This document shows, in pieces, positions 26,580-35,894 of a stretch of DNA of 64,000 nt. The notes beneath the pieces were generated by a model. The model saw nothing but the letters and a program-made list of their open reading frames with translations. It searched no databases and was not told where the DNA came from. A program made the position numbers and the translations under genes. This DNA comes from Clostridium culturomicium (GTDB taxonomy: Bacteria; Bacillota; Clostridia; Clostridiales; Clostridiaceae): positions 339,465 to 403,464 of the forward strand of contig NZ_CCXK01000013.1 in NCBI RefSeq assembly GCF_000821305.1. The letters are read 5' to 3'. Every line of letters begins with the position of its first letter. Positions within the stretch are counted from its first letter, which is position 1.

Positions 26580-28576
26580 TAGGAAGAATATTAGGAAACA
26601 GATATGAACTTTTAGAAAAAATCGGCGAAGGCGGAATGGCCATTGTATATAAGGCTAAATGTACTATTTTAAATAGATTTGTTGCCGTTAAGATATTAAA
26701 ACCAGAGTACTCTAATAATGCAGATTTTATGGACAAATTTCAAAGGGAAGCATTGGCGACTGCTAGTTTTTCTCACAATAATATAGTTAGTATATATGAT
26801 GTTGGTTCAGAAGATAACATTAACTATATAGTAATGGAGCTTGTAACAGGAAAGACTCTTAAAGAGTACATAAGAGAAAATGCACCACTGGATGTAGAGA
26901 CTACTCTTAAGATTTCTATTCAGATAGCTAAGGCTTTAGAGTGTGCTCATAAAAATAAAATAATTCATAGAGACATAAAACCGCATAATATCTTAATTAC
27001 TGAGGAAGAAATAATTAAAGTAACTGATTTTGGAATTGCTAAGGCAGCATCAGCAGAAACAATTACCCATACTAATAAGGTAATTGGATCAGCTCATTAT
27101 TTCTCGCCAGAACAGGCTAAGGGGAAAATTGTTGATAACAGAACGGATATTTATTCTTTTGGTATTGTAATTTATGAGATGGTTACAGGTCGAGTTCCTT
27201 TTGATGGTGAAACTGCAGTAGCTGTGGCTTTAAAGCATATTCAAGAGGAAATAATACCACCAATCAACTTGGTGCCGAGTCTTCCTAGAAGCATTAATAA
27301 CCTTATTTTAAAGGCAACTCAAAAGGAAGTATCAAAGAGATATAACAATGTAACTGATATGCTTATAGATTTAATAAGAATTGAAAAAAATAAGGGATAT
27401 ATTGTTACTCCAGCAAATGTGGAGAATGAATATACAACAGTAATGGATGCAACACAAATTCAAAATACTTTTCATGTGGATAAAAAAGATATTAAATCTG
27501 CTTTAGATGAAGAGGATGAAGAAGATTTTGAAGAAGATGAAGAAGATGAAGAAGATGATGACAATGAAGGTACTAGTGTGTGGAAAAAGGTTCTCCTAAT
27601 TGGAGGGGCTTTAGTTATTTTTATAGTGTTAGGTGTATTTGCAGGGAACCTTATCTATAATAATACTAGTGGAGATAAACCTAGCAAAAATGAAAATCCT
27701 AAGGTTCCAGCAATAATGGGACTTAAGGAAGCTGATGCTAAAGCAAAAGTTGAAGAATTAGAGTTAACTTTTGTTGTATTAGGGAAAGAAAAAAGTGATG
27801 AACCAGCAGGAACAGTAATAGCTGTATTCCCTAATGAAGGAACTGAAGTTAAAAAGAAAAGTGAAGTAAGAGTTAGAATAAGCAATGGTCCTGAAGAAAG
27901 AAAAGTACCAGAAGTTTTAGGACTAGGAAAGAGTGTAGCTCAGAATCAGCTTGTAAATGAAGGATTTAAAGTTGGAACAATAACTGAAGAGTATGATGAT
28001 GAGGTGCCAGTTGATGCAGTAATCAGCACTGACCCAGCTCCTGGTACAATGGCTAAAAAAGGCTCAACGGTAAATATAGTTGTTAGTAAGGGGTCAAAGG
28101 TGAATTATTCTAAGGCACCAGATTTGACAAACAAAACCTTGAGTGAAGCAGAATCAATATTAGCTGTATCTAACCTCGTGCTTGGAAATCAGAGTCCAGT
28201 ACAAACTGATGATAAGAGTAAGGATGGAAAGATATTTAATCAAAGTATAGATAAAGGAACTAAAGTACAAGAGGGAACTGCTATAGATGTAAACTACTAT
28301 CAGTATGTTGATCCTGATGCTGGTAAAATAGAGGTTAAAAATGTTACTGGTAAAACAGTGGCTGATGCAATTAGTGAGCTTAAAGCATTAGGCTTTACTA
28401 ATGTTACGGCGAAGTATCAAAGTGCTTCGGGTTCGGTAATAGATAGTGATATTGTTATATATCAAAGTCCTTTAAGTGGAAAAATAAATCCAGAGGATCC
28501 TATCACACTAACTGTTAAGGATCCAGCACCAACAGGAAACCCTGATGGCGAAGAAGAGAAGCCATCAAACCCATAA
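26576..28576 (+). CDS. prkC: PASTA-domain Ser/Thr protein kinase PrkC
   Basis: A 666-residue membrane kinase. The cytosolic kinase domain (residues 1-270) has GEGGMA, the catalytic HRDIKPHN and DFG. An unusually acidic run of Glu/Asp lies at about 310-330, a transmembrane helix at about 337-358, then four PASTA repeats outside the cell, ending in a Pro-rich tail. Such kinases sense muropeptides or lipid II and affect wall growth and germination. ATG 26576 makes the ATGA overlap with stp; GTG 26564 is possible but sits directly on the AAAGGAG site. Confidence 0.95.
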   Translation: MIGRILGNRYELLEKIGEGGMAIVYKAKCTILNRFVAVKILKPEYSNNADFMDKFQREALATASFSHNNIVSIYDVGSEDNINYIVMELVTGKTLKEYIRENAPLDVETTLKISIQIAKALECAHKNKIIHRDIKPHNILITEEEIIKVTDFGIAKAASAETITHTNKVIGSAHYFSPEQAKGKIVDNRTDIYSFGIVIYEMVTGRVPFDGETAVAVALKHIQEEIIPPINLVPSLPRSINNLILKATQKEVSKRYNNVTDMLIDLIRIEKNKGYIVTPANVENEYTTVMDATQIQNTFHVDKKDIKSALDEEDEEDFEEDEEDEEDDDNEGTSVWKKVLLIGGALVIFIVLGVFAGNLIYNNTSGDKPSKNENPKVPAIMGLKEADAKAKVEELELTFVVLGKEKSDEPAGTVIAVFPNEGTEVKKKSEVRVRISNGPEERKVPEVLGLGKSVAQNQLVNEGFKVGTITEEYDDEVPVDAVISTDPAPGTMAKKGSTVNIVVSKGSKVNYSKAPDLTNKTLSEAESILAVSNLVLGNQSPVQTDDKSKDGKIFNQSIDKGTKVQEGTAIDVNYYQYVDPDAGKIEVKNVTGKTVADAISELKALGFTNVTAKYQSASGSVIDSDIVIYQSPLSGKINPEDPITLTVKDPAPTGNPDGEEEKPSNP

Positions 28577-28590
28577 CAAAAGAAACGATT

Positions 28591-28621
28591 AATCCTTAGA
28601 CAAATTTACTGTCTAAGGATT
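28591..28621 (+). terminator. Hairpin between prkC and rsgA
   Basis: A perfect 12-bp stem (28591-28602 with 28610-28621) and a 7-base loop. The tail ATTTAAAATT is weak, so it may attenuate rather than end transcription. Confidence 0.55.
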
Positions 28622-28646
28622 ATTTAAAATTATTTAGGAGGCTTTT

Positions 28647-29519
28647 ATGCAAGGAGTAATCGTAAAAGGTATTGGAGGATTATATTACGTAGATTGTGAA
28701 GAACGAGTAATAGAGTGTAAAGCAAGAGGAAAGTTTAGACATAAAGGACTTTCACCAATGATCGGGGATGAAGTTGTTGTTGAAGATGACAATGATCATG
28801 AAGGTAAGGGAGTAATTACCAAAATATTGGATAGAAAAAATCAGCTTTTAAGACCAGCTGTAGCAAATGTTTCTCAAGCGTTTGTAGTTGTCAGTAGCAA
28901 AAATCCAGATTTAAATGTTACGCTTCTATATAAGTTTTTACTTTTATGTGAATATAACAAGGTGAGGCCTATAATATGTTTTAATAAAATGGATATAGAA
29001 AGTGAAAATAGCAAAGCTATTGGAGAGATGCTTGAGAAATCAGGTTATGAAGTGCTATATCTTCAAGGAAAGCATGGTGTAGGAATTGAAGGGTTAAAGG
29101 CTAAAATCCATGATAATATTACCGTGTTTTGTGGACCTTCAGGGGTTGGTAAATCAACTATTTTAAATAAGGTTTTAGGCAGAGAAGTCATGAAAACTGG
29201 TGATATTAGCAACAAGCTAAAGAGAGGTAAACATACCACTAGGCATAGTGAGCTTGTGAGGGTTGAAGGCGGATTTCTAGTAGATACTCCTGGGTTCTCC
29301 TCCTTAGAACTGGATTTTATTGAAAAAGATGAACTTAAATATCTGCTTCCAGAATTTGAACCTTTTAATGAAGAGTGTAAATTTAATAATTGTGTTCACT
29401 TCAAGGAACCAGGATGTAAAGTCAAAGAGATGGTTGAAGTGGGAAGAATTAACGAAAGCAGATATGAATTTTATATAAGAACATTAGAGGAAATTATTAA
29501 TAGGGGGAATAGAAAATGA
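28647..29519 (+). CDS. rsgA: Small-subunit ribosome assembly GTPase RsgA
   Basis: A 290-residue circularly permuted GTPase: an N-terminal OB fold, then G4 NKMD before the P-loop GPSGVGKST (near residue 165), then a zinc knuckle with CKFNNCVHFKEPGC. It acts in 30S maturation. AGGAGG precedes the ATG, and its stop overlaps the rpe start in ATGA. Confidence 0.96.
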   Translation: MQGVIVKGIGGLYYVDCEERVIECKARGKFRHKGLSPMIGDEVVVEDDNDHEGKGVITKILDRKNQLLRPAVANVSQAFVVVSSKNPDLNVTLLYKFLLLCEYNKVRPIICFNKMDIESENSKAIGEMLEKSGYEVLYLQGKHGVGIEGLKAKIHDNITVFCGPSGVGKSTILNKVLGREVMKTGDISNKLKRGKHTTRHSELVRVEGGFLVDTPGFSSLELDFIEKDELKYLLPEFEPFNEECKFNNCVHFKEPGCKVKEMVEVGRINESRYEFYIRTLEEIINRGNRK

Positions 29520-30166
29520 TTAAATTATCACCATCAATTTTATCAGCGGATTTTTCAAGATTAGGAGAGCATATTTCAGCCATTGAGAAATATGGAGCTG
29601 ATTGGGTTCATATAGATGTTATGGATGGTATGTTTGTGCCTAATATATCTTTTGGGGCACCTATAATGAAAGCTATAAGACCATTAACTAAAATGGTATT
29701 TGATGTACATTTAATGATTGAGGATCCTGGAAGATATATTAAGGATTTCGTTGATGCAGGAGCTGATATGATAACTGTTCATTATGAAGCAGATAAGCAT
29801 ATTCATAGAACTATAAAATATATAAAAAGCTTTGGAGTAAAAGCTGGTATAGCATTAAATCCAGGTACGCCGGTAGCTTTAATAGAAGACTTAATTGAAG
29901 ACATTGATATGGTGCTTATAATGTCTGTTAATCCAGGTTTTGGAGGGCAAAAGTATATTGAGTTCTCAGGTAAGAAGGTTGCACAGGTAAAGGCCTTAAA
30001 GGATATGTACAATAAAGAACTTTATATACAGGTTGATGGTGGAATAGATTCATCTAACGTTAAAAAGGTTATAGAGTGTGGAGCTAATTCTATTGTTGCT
30101 GGTTCTGCAGTGTTTAAAAATGATGAAATAGAGAAAAATATTAAAGCTTTGAAGGGAAATTTCTAA
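29516..30166 (+). CDS. rpe: Ribulose-phosphate 3-epimerase
   Basis: A 216-residue TIM-barrel enzyme interconverting ribulose 5-phosphate and xylulose 5-phosphate in the pentose phosphate pathway. LSPSILSADF, HIDVMDG, MSVNPGFGGQ and QVDGGI are the family signatures. It overlaps rsgA by 4 bases and thiN follows with no gap. Confidence 0.96.
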   Translation: MIKLSPSILSADFSRLGEHISAIEKYGADWVHIDVMDGMFVPNISFGAPIMKAIRPLTKMVFDVHLMIEDPGRYIKDFVDAGADMITVHYEADKHIHRTIKYIKSFGVKAGIALNPGTPVALIEDLIEDIDMVLIMSVNPGFGGQKYIEFSGKKVAQVKALKDMYNKELYIQVDGGIDSSNVKKVIECGANSIVAGSAVFKNDEIEKNIKALKGNF

Positions 30167-30796
30167 ATGAAAGCTATAATTGTGGGGGGAGGAGTACCTC
30201 CTCAAAAGAGCTTAATTAAGAAGTATATGTCAGGGGAATACATTATTTTTGCTGCAGACAGTGGTGCTGATATTCTTGATAAATATGATATTGAGCCAGA
30301 TTATTTGCTGGGTGACTTTGATTCTATTAACGGAGAAGTTTTAGAAAAGCTTGAAAGAGGGGTTAATACTACAAAGCTTCCTAGAGAAAAAGATTTTACA
30401 GACACTCATATAGCGGTTTTAAATGCAATAAGTATGGGTGCAAGTGAAATAGTATTACTAGGGTGTACAGGGAAGCGTATAGACCATTTTATGGCTAATC
30501 TATGCTTGTTAAAGCTTATGCTTGAACGTGGAGTATCGGGTTGTATTGTAGATGAAATGAATGAAATTTATTTAATTGATAAATCAACATCAATTAATGG
30601 AGAAATAGGACAGGTGTTTTCTTTGTTCAGCTATTGTGAAGATACAATAGGATTAACAATAAATGGAGCTAAATATCCTTTGGAAAATTATAATCTTCAG
30701 CAAGGTGATAATTTAACTGTTTCAAATGAGTTTTTTAAGGAACAGGTAGATGTTATTTTTGAAAAAGGATGTTTATTAGTATTTAAAAATTTATAA
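30167..30796 (+). CDS. thiN: Thiamine pyrophosphokinase
   Basis: A 209-residue enzyme that makes thiamine diphosphate from thiamine and ATP. AADSGADIL and LLGDFDSI are the ATP/thiamine-binding motifs. It starts immediately after the rpe stop. The rsgA-rpe-thiN-spoVM-rpmB order matches Bacillus. Confidence 0.94.
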   Translation: MKAIIVGGGVPPQKSLIKKYMSGEYIIFAADSGADILDKYDIEPDYLLGDFDSINGEVLEKLERGVNTTKLPREKDFTDTHIAVLNAISMGASEIVLLGCTGKRIDHFMANLCLLKLMLERGVSGCIVDEMNEIYLIDKSTSINGEIGQVFSLFSYCEDTIGLTINGAKYPLENYNLQQGDNLTVSNEFFKEQVDVIFEKGCLLVFKNL

Positions 30797-30807
30797 TTTA
30801 TATATTT

Positions 30808-30840
30808 AAGAGAAAGATGAAAAGAAATCTTTCTCTTTTG
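30808..30840 (+). terminator. Terminator after thiN
   Basis: An 11-bp stem (30808-30818 with 30827-30837) with an 8-base loop, followed by a broken T-run. Confidence 0.75.
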
Positions 30841-31040
30841 TTTTAGAATTATTTTGTAATTATTAAGAATAAAACAATTAAAAAATTATATGAATATATT
30901 ATAGTAAACTTTATATTACATTGCTTTGACGAAATAATACTTATAAAGCTGAACTAAATATTTGGAGTAAACATATAAATATTTTTGAACAATTACTTAT
31001 ATGTTACATATACTGATAATGAAAGAATGGGGGGGTGTCG

Positions 31041-31199
31041 ATGGGTAGAAGACGTCCTATAAGAGGGATAGGAATGATTATTTGCTCCGTGGGTGTTGGA
31101 ATAGTTTTGGCTGTGTTGGTTCCAATTTGGGGGTGGCTTATTATAGGGGGCTGCACCATAATAGGTATTGGTTGGTTTATTATGAATAAATTTTGTTGA
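31041..31199 (+). CDS. Small two-helix membrane protein upstream of spoVM
   Basis: A 52-residue protein starting MGRRRPIRGIGMII, with a basic N-terminus and two hydrophobic stretches (about residues 9-29 and 32-48) joined by a Pro/Trp turn. A G-rich ribosome site, GGGGGGGTG, lies 4-12 nt upstream. I do not know its function. It ends 26 bases before spoVM in the same direction. CATATACT at 31007-31014 resembles a sigma-E -10, suggesting sporulation control of both, but the -35 is unclear. Confidence 0.7.
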   Translation: MGRRRPIRGIGMIICSVGVGIVLAVLVPIWGWLIIGGCTIIGIGWFIMNKFC

Positions 31200-31225
31200 T
31201 GAGTAATATCTAAGGGGGTTGTAGA

Positions 31226-31306
31226 GTGACAATTAAAGTAATAAAATTACCAAAGTTTTTATCTAAAATTGTTCGTATTTTTGTTAGGAAAAAACATATC
31301 GATTAA
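31226..31306 (+). CDS. spoVM: Stage V sporulation protein M (SpoVM)
   Basis: A 26-residue amphipathic peptide starting at GTG: MTIKVIKLPKFL, then SKIVRIFVRKKHID. The KLPKFL core, the 26-residue length and the thiN-spoVM-rpmB position all match Bacillus SpoVM. It binds the convex forespore membrane and anchors SpoIVA (gene at 10985). AAGGGGG lies 8 nt before the start. It is too short for routine gene calling and is easily missed. Confidence 0.92.
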   Translation: MTIKVIKLPKFLSKIVRIFVRKKHID

Positions 31307-31316
31307 TATTGCACAT

Positions 31317-31352
31317 AAAAAAATGCAACTAAATTAATAGTTGCATTTTTTT
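31317..31352. terminator. Bidirectional terminator between spoVM and rpmB
   Basis: A perfect 15-bp stem (31317-31331 with 31338-31352) with A7 on one side and T7 on the other, so it can end transcripts from both spoVM (+) and rpmB (-). Confidence 0.9.
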
Positions 31353-31358
31353 ATTACA

Positions 31359-31550
31359 TTAAACAGCACGTTGTACTTTACCAGAACGTAAGCATCTTGT
31401 ACATACGTGTACAGTCTTAGGTGATCCGTTTACTACAGCTTTAACTTTCTTTAAGTTTGGAGCCCATTTTCTTTTTGATTGACGGTGAGAGTGAGAGAAT
31501 TGTACTCCTGAAACTACACCTTTATCACATATTTCACATCTTCTTGACAT
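31359..31550 (-). CDS. rpmB: Ribosomal protein bL28
   Basis: A 63-residue large-subunit protein of the zinc-binding type, with CEIC near the start and CTRC near the end. It is encoded opposite to its neighbours, as in Bacillus. A strong GAGGAGGTG site precedes its start. Confidence 0.96.
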   Translation of the reverse strand: MSRRCEICDKGVVSGVQFSHSHRQSKRKWAPNLKKVKAVVNGSPKTVHVCTRCLRSGKVQRAV

Positions 31551-31602
31551 ATATTACACCTCCTCGAAATTCCAACATACTGCTATAAATCAAACATAAG
31601 TT

Positions 31603-31632
31603 ATTTTAACACAAGTAACATGTTCGTTGCAA
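31603..31632 (-). promoter_or_regulatory. Promoter of rpmB
   Basis: Read on the minus strand: -35 TTGCAA (31632-31627), an 18-bp spacer and an extended -10 TGTTAAAAT (-10 hexamer 31608-31603). The same TTGCAA and TGTTAAAAT words form the rplS promoter at 55606. Confidence 0.65.
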
Positions 31633-31783
31633 GTATTAAGAAAAATAAACATATACCCCTATTATTATACATATAACCGTGGTAAAATTCAATAATAGAT
31701 ATGAATATATTATTATATTGGTTGAATTAAATCATAAGTTAATATAAAATATTTAGTAAGGTATAATTAAGGAGGAATTGATT

Positions 31784-32134
31784 ATGAAAGCTAATATAAC
31801 AACTGAAATAGGAAATATATATTACTCTGAAGATGTAATAGCTAATATAGCAGGTGTCTCCACTATGGAATGCTACGGAGTTGTGGGTATGGCTTTGAAG
31901 AATGCTAAAGACGGACTTTGGGAATTGTTAAAGGCTGAGAATTTAGCTAAAGGCGTAAAAATTACACAAAAAGATAATGCAGTGTCCATTGAATTATATA
32001 TAATTGTTGAATACGGAACTAAGATTGCGGTTATAGCTAATAATATAATACAAACAGTTAGATACAATCTTGAAAACCTAACGGGTATTAAAGTTTCTCA
32101 AGTAACAGTTAATATTCAAGGCATAAGAGTCTAG
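31784..32134 (+). CDS. Asp23/Gls24 family protein (YloU-like)
   Basis: A 116-residue Asp23-family protein with the usual core (VIANIAGVSTMECYGVVGMA, YGTKIAVIANNI). These are cytosolic envelope-stress-linked proteins of unclear mechanism. Fatty-acid kinase fakA follows after 13 bases, the standard pairing. AAGGAGG favours ATG 31784 over TTG 31778. Confidence 0.93.
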   Translation: MKANITTEIGNIYYSEDVIANIAGVSTMECYGVVGMALKNAKDGLWELLKAENLAKGVKITQKDNAVSIELYIIVEYGTKIAVIANNIIQTVRYNLENLTGIKVSQVTVNIQGIRV

Positions 32135-32147
32135 GGGGGAACGAACA

Positions 32148-33800
32148 GTGACTTATACAACTATAAATGGTCGTGATTTTTCTAATATGATTAAAAGTGC
32201 TTCAAATGCACTAGAAAAGCAGAAGGAATATGTAAACTCCTTAAACGTTTTTCCAGTTCCAGATGGAGATACAGGAACTAATATGTCTTTAACTTTTAAA
32301 GCAGCAGCTAAAGAGATTGAAGGATTAGAGAATAAGTCTATTGGAGAAATATCAAAGAAACTAGCAAAAGGTGCACTTATGGGTGCAAGAGGAAATTCTG
32401 GAGTTATTCTTTCTCAGATTTTAAGAGGAATAGCAAAAGGTCTTGAAAACAAAGAAGAAGCAACTGTAGATGAAGTTAAAGAATCTTTTGTTCAAGGTTC
32501 AAACTTTGCATATAAAGCAGTTATGAGACCTACAGAAGGTACAATACTAACAATCATAAGAGCTGCTGGAGAGGCTGCTACATGTAGTGAAGCTGAAGAT
32601 ATGATTGAGCTTTATGAAGAAGTTTGTGAAGAAAGTAAAAAGATGTTGGATAAAACTCCAGAAATGCTTCCACAATTAAAACAGGCTAAGGTTGTTGATG
32701 CTGGTGGAATGGGCCTTTTAATTATTTTAAGAGGAATGTTAGAAGCATTAAAATTTGGTGAGGATATAGCGCTTAACAAAGATGGTGAAGTCATCAGCAG
32801 TGGAGAGGAATTTGAAGTTCCTGGGGCTGAAATTGATCCTGCAGACATTAAATTTGGATATTGTACAGAGTTTATTATAATGAATGAAGTTAAAGATATT
32901 CCAAACTTTAAAGATTTCTTAGAGAGTTTAGGAGATTCTTTAGTACTTGTTGGATTAGAAGACATTACTAAGGTTCACGTTCATACAAATGATCCAGGAG
33001 CTGTTTTATCAAAAGCAGTAACTTTTGGACCACTTTCAAAAATTAAAATAGAGAACATGAGAGAGCAGCATGAATCTTTATTAGGTATTGATGGAAACAG
33101 CAATGAACAGGCAGCAGTAGAAGAAATTAAAGAAGAACCAAAACCATTTGGCTTTGTAACTGTAGCTAGAGGTAACGGTATAGCTTCAATCTTCAGAGAC
33201 TTAGGTGTTGATGAAGTTATTGAAGGCGGACAGACAATGAACCCTAGCACAGAGGATATTGTTAATAGTATAAATAAGGTTAATGCAGAAGTAGTATATG
33301 TACTACCAAATAATAAGAACATAATAATGGCAGCAGAGTTAGCTGTTGATTTAGTTGAAGATAAAAAAGTAATTGTTATCGGAACTAAAACTATTCCTCA
33401 AGGGATTACTGCAATAACTATGTTTAACCATGATGGAACTGCAGAAGAAAATGTTGAAACCATGAAGGAAGTTATAGAAAATGTTACTTCAGGAGAGGTT
33501 ACTTATGCAGTTAAGGATACAGAGGATAATGGCAGATCTATTAAAGAAGGCGATATTCTTGGTATAAAAGAAGGTAAAATAAGTAACATAGGTAATGAAG
33601 TTTATAAAGTTTGCAAAGATTTAATAGCTTCAATGGTAAATGAGGACAGTGAACTTATCACTATATTCTATGGTGAAGACTGTGAAGAAGAAAAGGTTGA
33701 TGAGTTAGTTGGAGAATTAGAAGAGCTATACCCTGAAATGGATGTACAATGTTTCAGTGGAGAACAACCATTATACTATTTTATTACATCAGTAGAATAA
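32148..33800 (+). CDS. fakA: Fatty acid kinase ATP-binding subunit FakA
   Basis: A 550-residue protein. The N-terminal DhaL-type kinase domain has PVPDGDTGTNMS near residue 37 and GARGNSGVILSQ near 80; the middle and C-terminal DegV-like region follows. With a FakB partner (not in the window) it phosphorylates exogenous fatty acids for phospholipid synthesis. It starts at GTG with GGGGGAAC upstream and is cotranscribed with the Asp23-like gene. Confidence 0.93.
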   Translation: MTYTTINGRDFSNMIKSASNALEKQKEYVNSLNVFPVPDGDTGTNMSLTFKAAAKEIEGLENKSIGEISKKLAKGALMGARGNSGVILSQILRGIAKGLENKEEATVDEVKESFVQGSNFAYKAVMRPTEGTILTIIRAAGEAATCSEAEDMIELYEEVCEESKKMLDKTPEMLPQLKQAKVVDAGGMGLLIILRGMLEALKFGEDIALNKDGEVISSGEEFEVPGAEIDPADIKFGYCTEFIIMNEVKDIPNFKDFLESLGDSLVLVGLEDITKVHVHTNDPGAVLSKAVTFGPLSKIKIENMREQHESLLGIDGNSNEQAAVEEIKEEPKPFGFVTVARGNGIASIFRDLGVDEVIEGGQTMNPSTEDIVNSINKVNAEVVYVLPNNKNIIMAAELAVDLVEDKKVIVIGTKTIPQGITAITMFNHDGTAEENVETMKEVIENVTSGEVTYAVKDTEDNGRSIKEGDILGIKEGKISNIGNEVYKVCKDLIASMVNEDSELITIFYGEDCEEEKVDELVGELEELYPEMDVQCFSGEQPLYYFITSVE

Positions 33801-33822
33801 AAGCCTTAGGGCTTTTTTTCTA
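33801..33822 (+). terminator. Short terminator after fakA
   Basis: AAAAGCC (33801-33807) pairs with GGCTTTT (33812-33818), followed by more T. The B. subtilis sdaAB-sdaAA genes that would sit next are absent. Confidence 0.75.
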
Positions 33823-33846
33823 TATTACGGAGTATGGAGTGATAAT

Positions 33847-35880
33847 GTGAATATTTATAGCAGTGTTACAGCGATTAAAGGGGTAGGTCCTAAGATGGCT
33901 GAAAAACTAGGGCAATGTGGAATATATAGTGTTTTAGATTTGCTATTATATTTTCCGAGGGATTACGAAAGTATATTTATTGTTGATGAGTTAAATGATA
34001 TAAACGGAAAAGAAAAGGTCATTCTTGAAGTTGAAGTAGAAAGAATACTTCCGGACATAAGAACTAAAACACGTAAGGTTATGACCACCATAAGATTTTC
34101 TCATAAAGGGGTAGCAGTTAAGGGCTTGTGGTTTAATCAACCTTATGTAAAAACAGGTTTTAGAGTTGGCTCTAAGTATGTAATTAGTGGTACATTGGAA
34201 AAGCAGGGTAGAGAATTTGTTATAATGAATGCTATTATTATGAGGAATACTACTGCTGAAAGCAGTGATATAATGGCAAAATATCCTCTGAAGGAAGATA
34301 TATCAAATACATTTATAAATAAAATTGTCACTGAGGTCTTAAATTTAGTAATAATTGAAGAAAATCTTCCAAGGTGGATAGTAGAAGAGCAGAGTTTTAT
34401 TTCTCTAAATGATGCAATTAGAAATATACATAATCCTAAAAGTTTGAGAATGCTTGATGAAGCAAGAAGAAGGTTAAAGTTTCAAGAGCTTTTTACATAT
34501 TCATTAAAATTGATTGCACTTAAAAACAGAAATTTAAGTTCAAGGGGTATAAGCTTTAAAATTTCTCAAGAACTAAAGAAGTTCAAGGAGAAACTTCCTT
34601 TTGAGCTTACAGAAGCTCAGACAAGAACCGTAAGAGAAATTTTAAGGGATCAAAAGGCTTCTGCACCGATGAATAGATTAGTTCAAGGGGATGTTGGAAG
34701 TGGTAAAACAATTGTTGCTTTAATAGCTTTATTTAATGTGGTGAAAAATGGTTATCAAGGGGCAATGATGGCACCTACAGAAATATTGGCAAAACAGCAT
34801 TTTTATGAAGCTGAAAAGTTATATAAAGATTTTAATATTAAGGTTGAGCTTTTAACAGGCAGCACAACAGAAAAAAATAAAGGACTTATTAAAGAAAGAC
34901 TTTCTAATGGTGAAATTGATATTTTAATTGGAACACATGCGTTAATTGAAGATAATGTAGTCTTTAATAATTTAGGTCTTATAATTACTGATGAACAACA
35001 TAGATTTGGTGTTGGACAAAGAACAAGGCTTGGAAATAAAAGAGAAGATATTGATGTTTTAGTTATGAGTGCGACACCAATACCGAGAACTCTTTGTTTA
35101 TATATGTATGGGGATTTAGATGTATCTATAATTGACACACTTCCACCAGGAAGAAAGCCAATAGATACATATTATCTTTCTAAAGAAGAAAAAAGCAGGG
35201 TATACAATTTTGCTCTTCAGGAAATAGCTAAAGGACGTCAGGTATATGTGGTATGTCCTTTAGTAGAGGAAAATGAAGACCTGAAATTAAGTTCAGTTGA
35301 AAGTTTATACGAAGAACTTAAAAAAAGTTACTTTAAAAGTGTGGAAATCGCCATTCTTCATGGTAAAATGAGTAATAAGGACAAAAATTTTATTATGGGA
35401 GAATTTAAGGCTGGAAAGATTAAAGTTTTAATCTCGACAACCGTCATAGAAGTAGGGGTTAATGTCCCTAATGCCACCATGATGATAATTGAAAATGCAG
35501 AGCGTTTTGGATTATCTCAGCTTCATCAACTTAGGGGAAGAGTTGGTAGGGGAGATTTTAAATCCTATTGTGTTCTTGTGGCGAATATAAAAAGTGAGAC
35601 AACTAAGCGCAGAATGGAAATAATGAAAAAAAGCAGTGATGGTTTTTATATAGCTGAACAGGATTTGCAGCTTAGGGGTAGTGGAGAAATGTTTGGTATG
35701 AGACAATCTGGAGATAATGGGCTTATACTTAGTGATTTAAGTGAAGATTTTCAGCTGTTTAAGCTTGCCAACATAGAAGCAAAAAAATTCTTTGATAAAA
35801 AAGATGATGAGAATCAACGAATTCTTAAAGAAATAATTATGAATTTAGAAAGAAGCACAAAGTACATATGCTTTAACTAA
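33847..35880 (+). CDS. recG: ATP-dependent DNA helicase RecG
   Basis: A 677-residue branch-migration helicase. An N-terminal wedge/OB domain, Walker A GDVGSGKT near residue 281, the DEQH box, and the C-terminal TRG motif region (QLHQLRGRVGRG) are present. It remodels stalled forks and Holliday junctions. It starts at GTG with GGAGTG upstream. Confidence 0.96.
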   Translation: MNIYSSVTAIKGVGPKMAEKLGQCGIYSVLDLLLYFPRDYESIFIVDELNDINGKEKVILEVEVERILPDIRTKTRKVMTTIRFSHKGVAVKGLWFNQPYVKTGFRVGSKYVISGTLEKQGREFVIMNAIIMRNTTAESSDIMAKYPLKEDISNTFINKIVTEVLNLVIIEENLPRWIVEEQSFISLNDAIRNIHNPKSLRMLDEARRRLKFQELFTYSLKLIALKNRNLSSRGISFKISQELKKFKEKLPFELTEAQTRTVREILRDQKASAPMNRLVQGDVGSGKTIVALIALFNVVKNGYQGAMMAPTEILAKQHFYEAEKLYKDFNIKVELLTGSTTEKNKGLIKERLSNGEIDILIGTHALIEDNVVFNNLGLIITDEQHRFGVGQRTRLGNKREDIDVLVMSATPIPRTLCLYMYGDLDVSIIDTLPPGRKPIDTYYLSKEEKSRVYNFALQEIAKGRQVYVVCPLVEENEDLKLSSVESLYEELKKSYFKSVEIAILHGKMSNKDKNFIMGEFKAGKIKVLISTTVIEVGVNVPNATMMIIENAERFGLSQLHQLRGRVGRGDFKSYCVLVANIKSETTKRRMEIMKKSSDGFYIAEQDLQLRGSGEMFGMRQSGDNGLILSDLSEDFQLFKLANIEAKKFFDKKDDENQRILKEIIMNLERSTKYICFN

Positions 35881-35894
35881 AAAGGAGAATAAAA

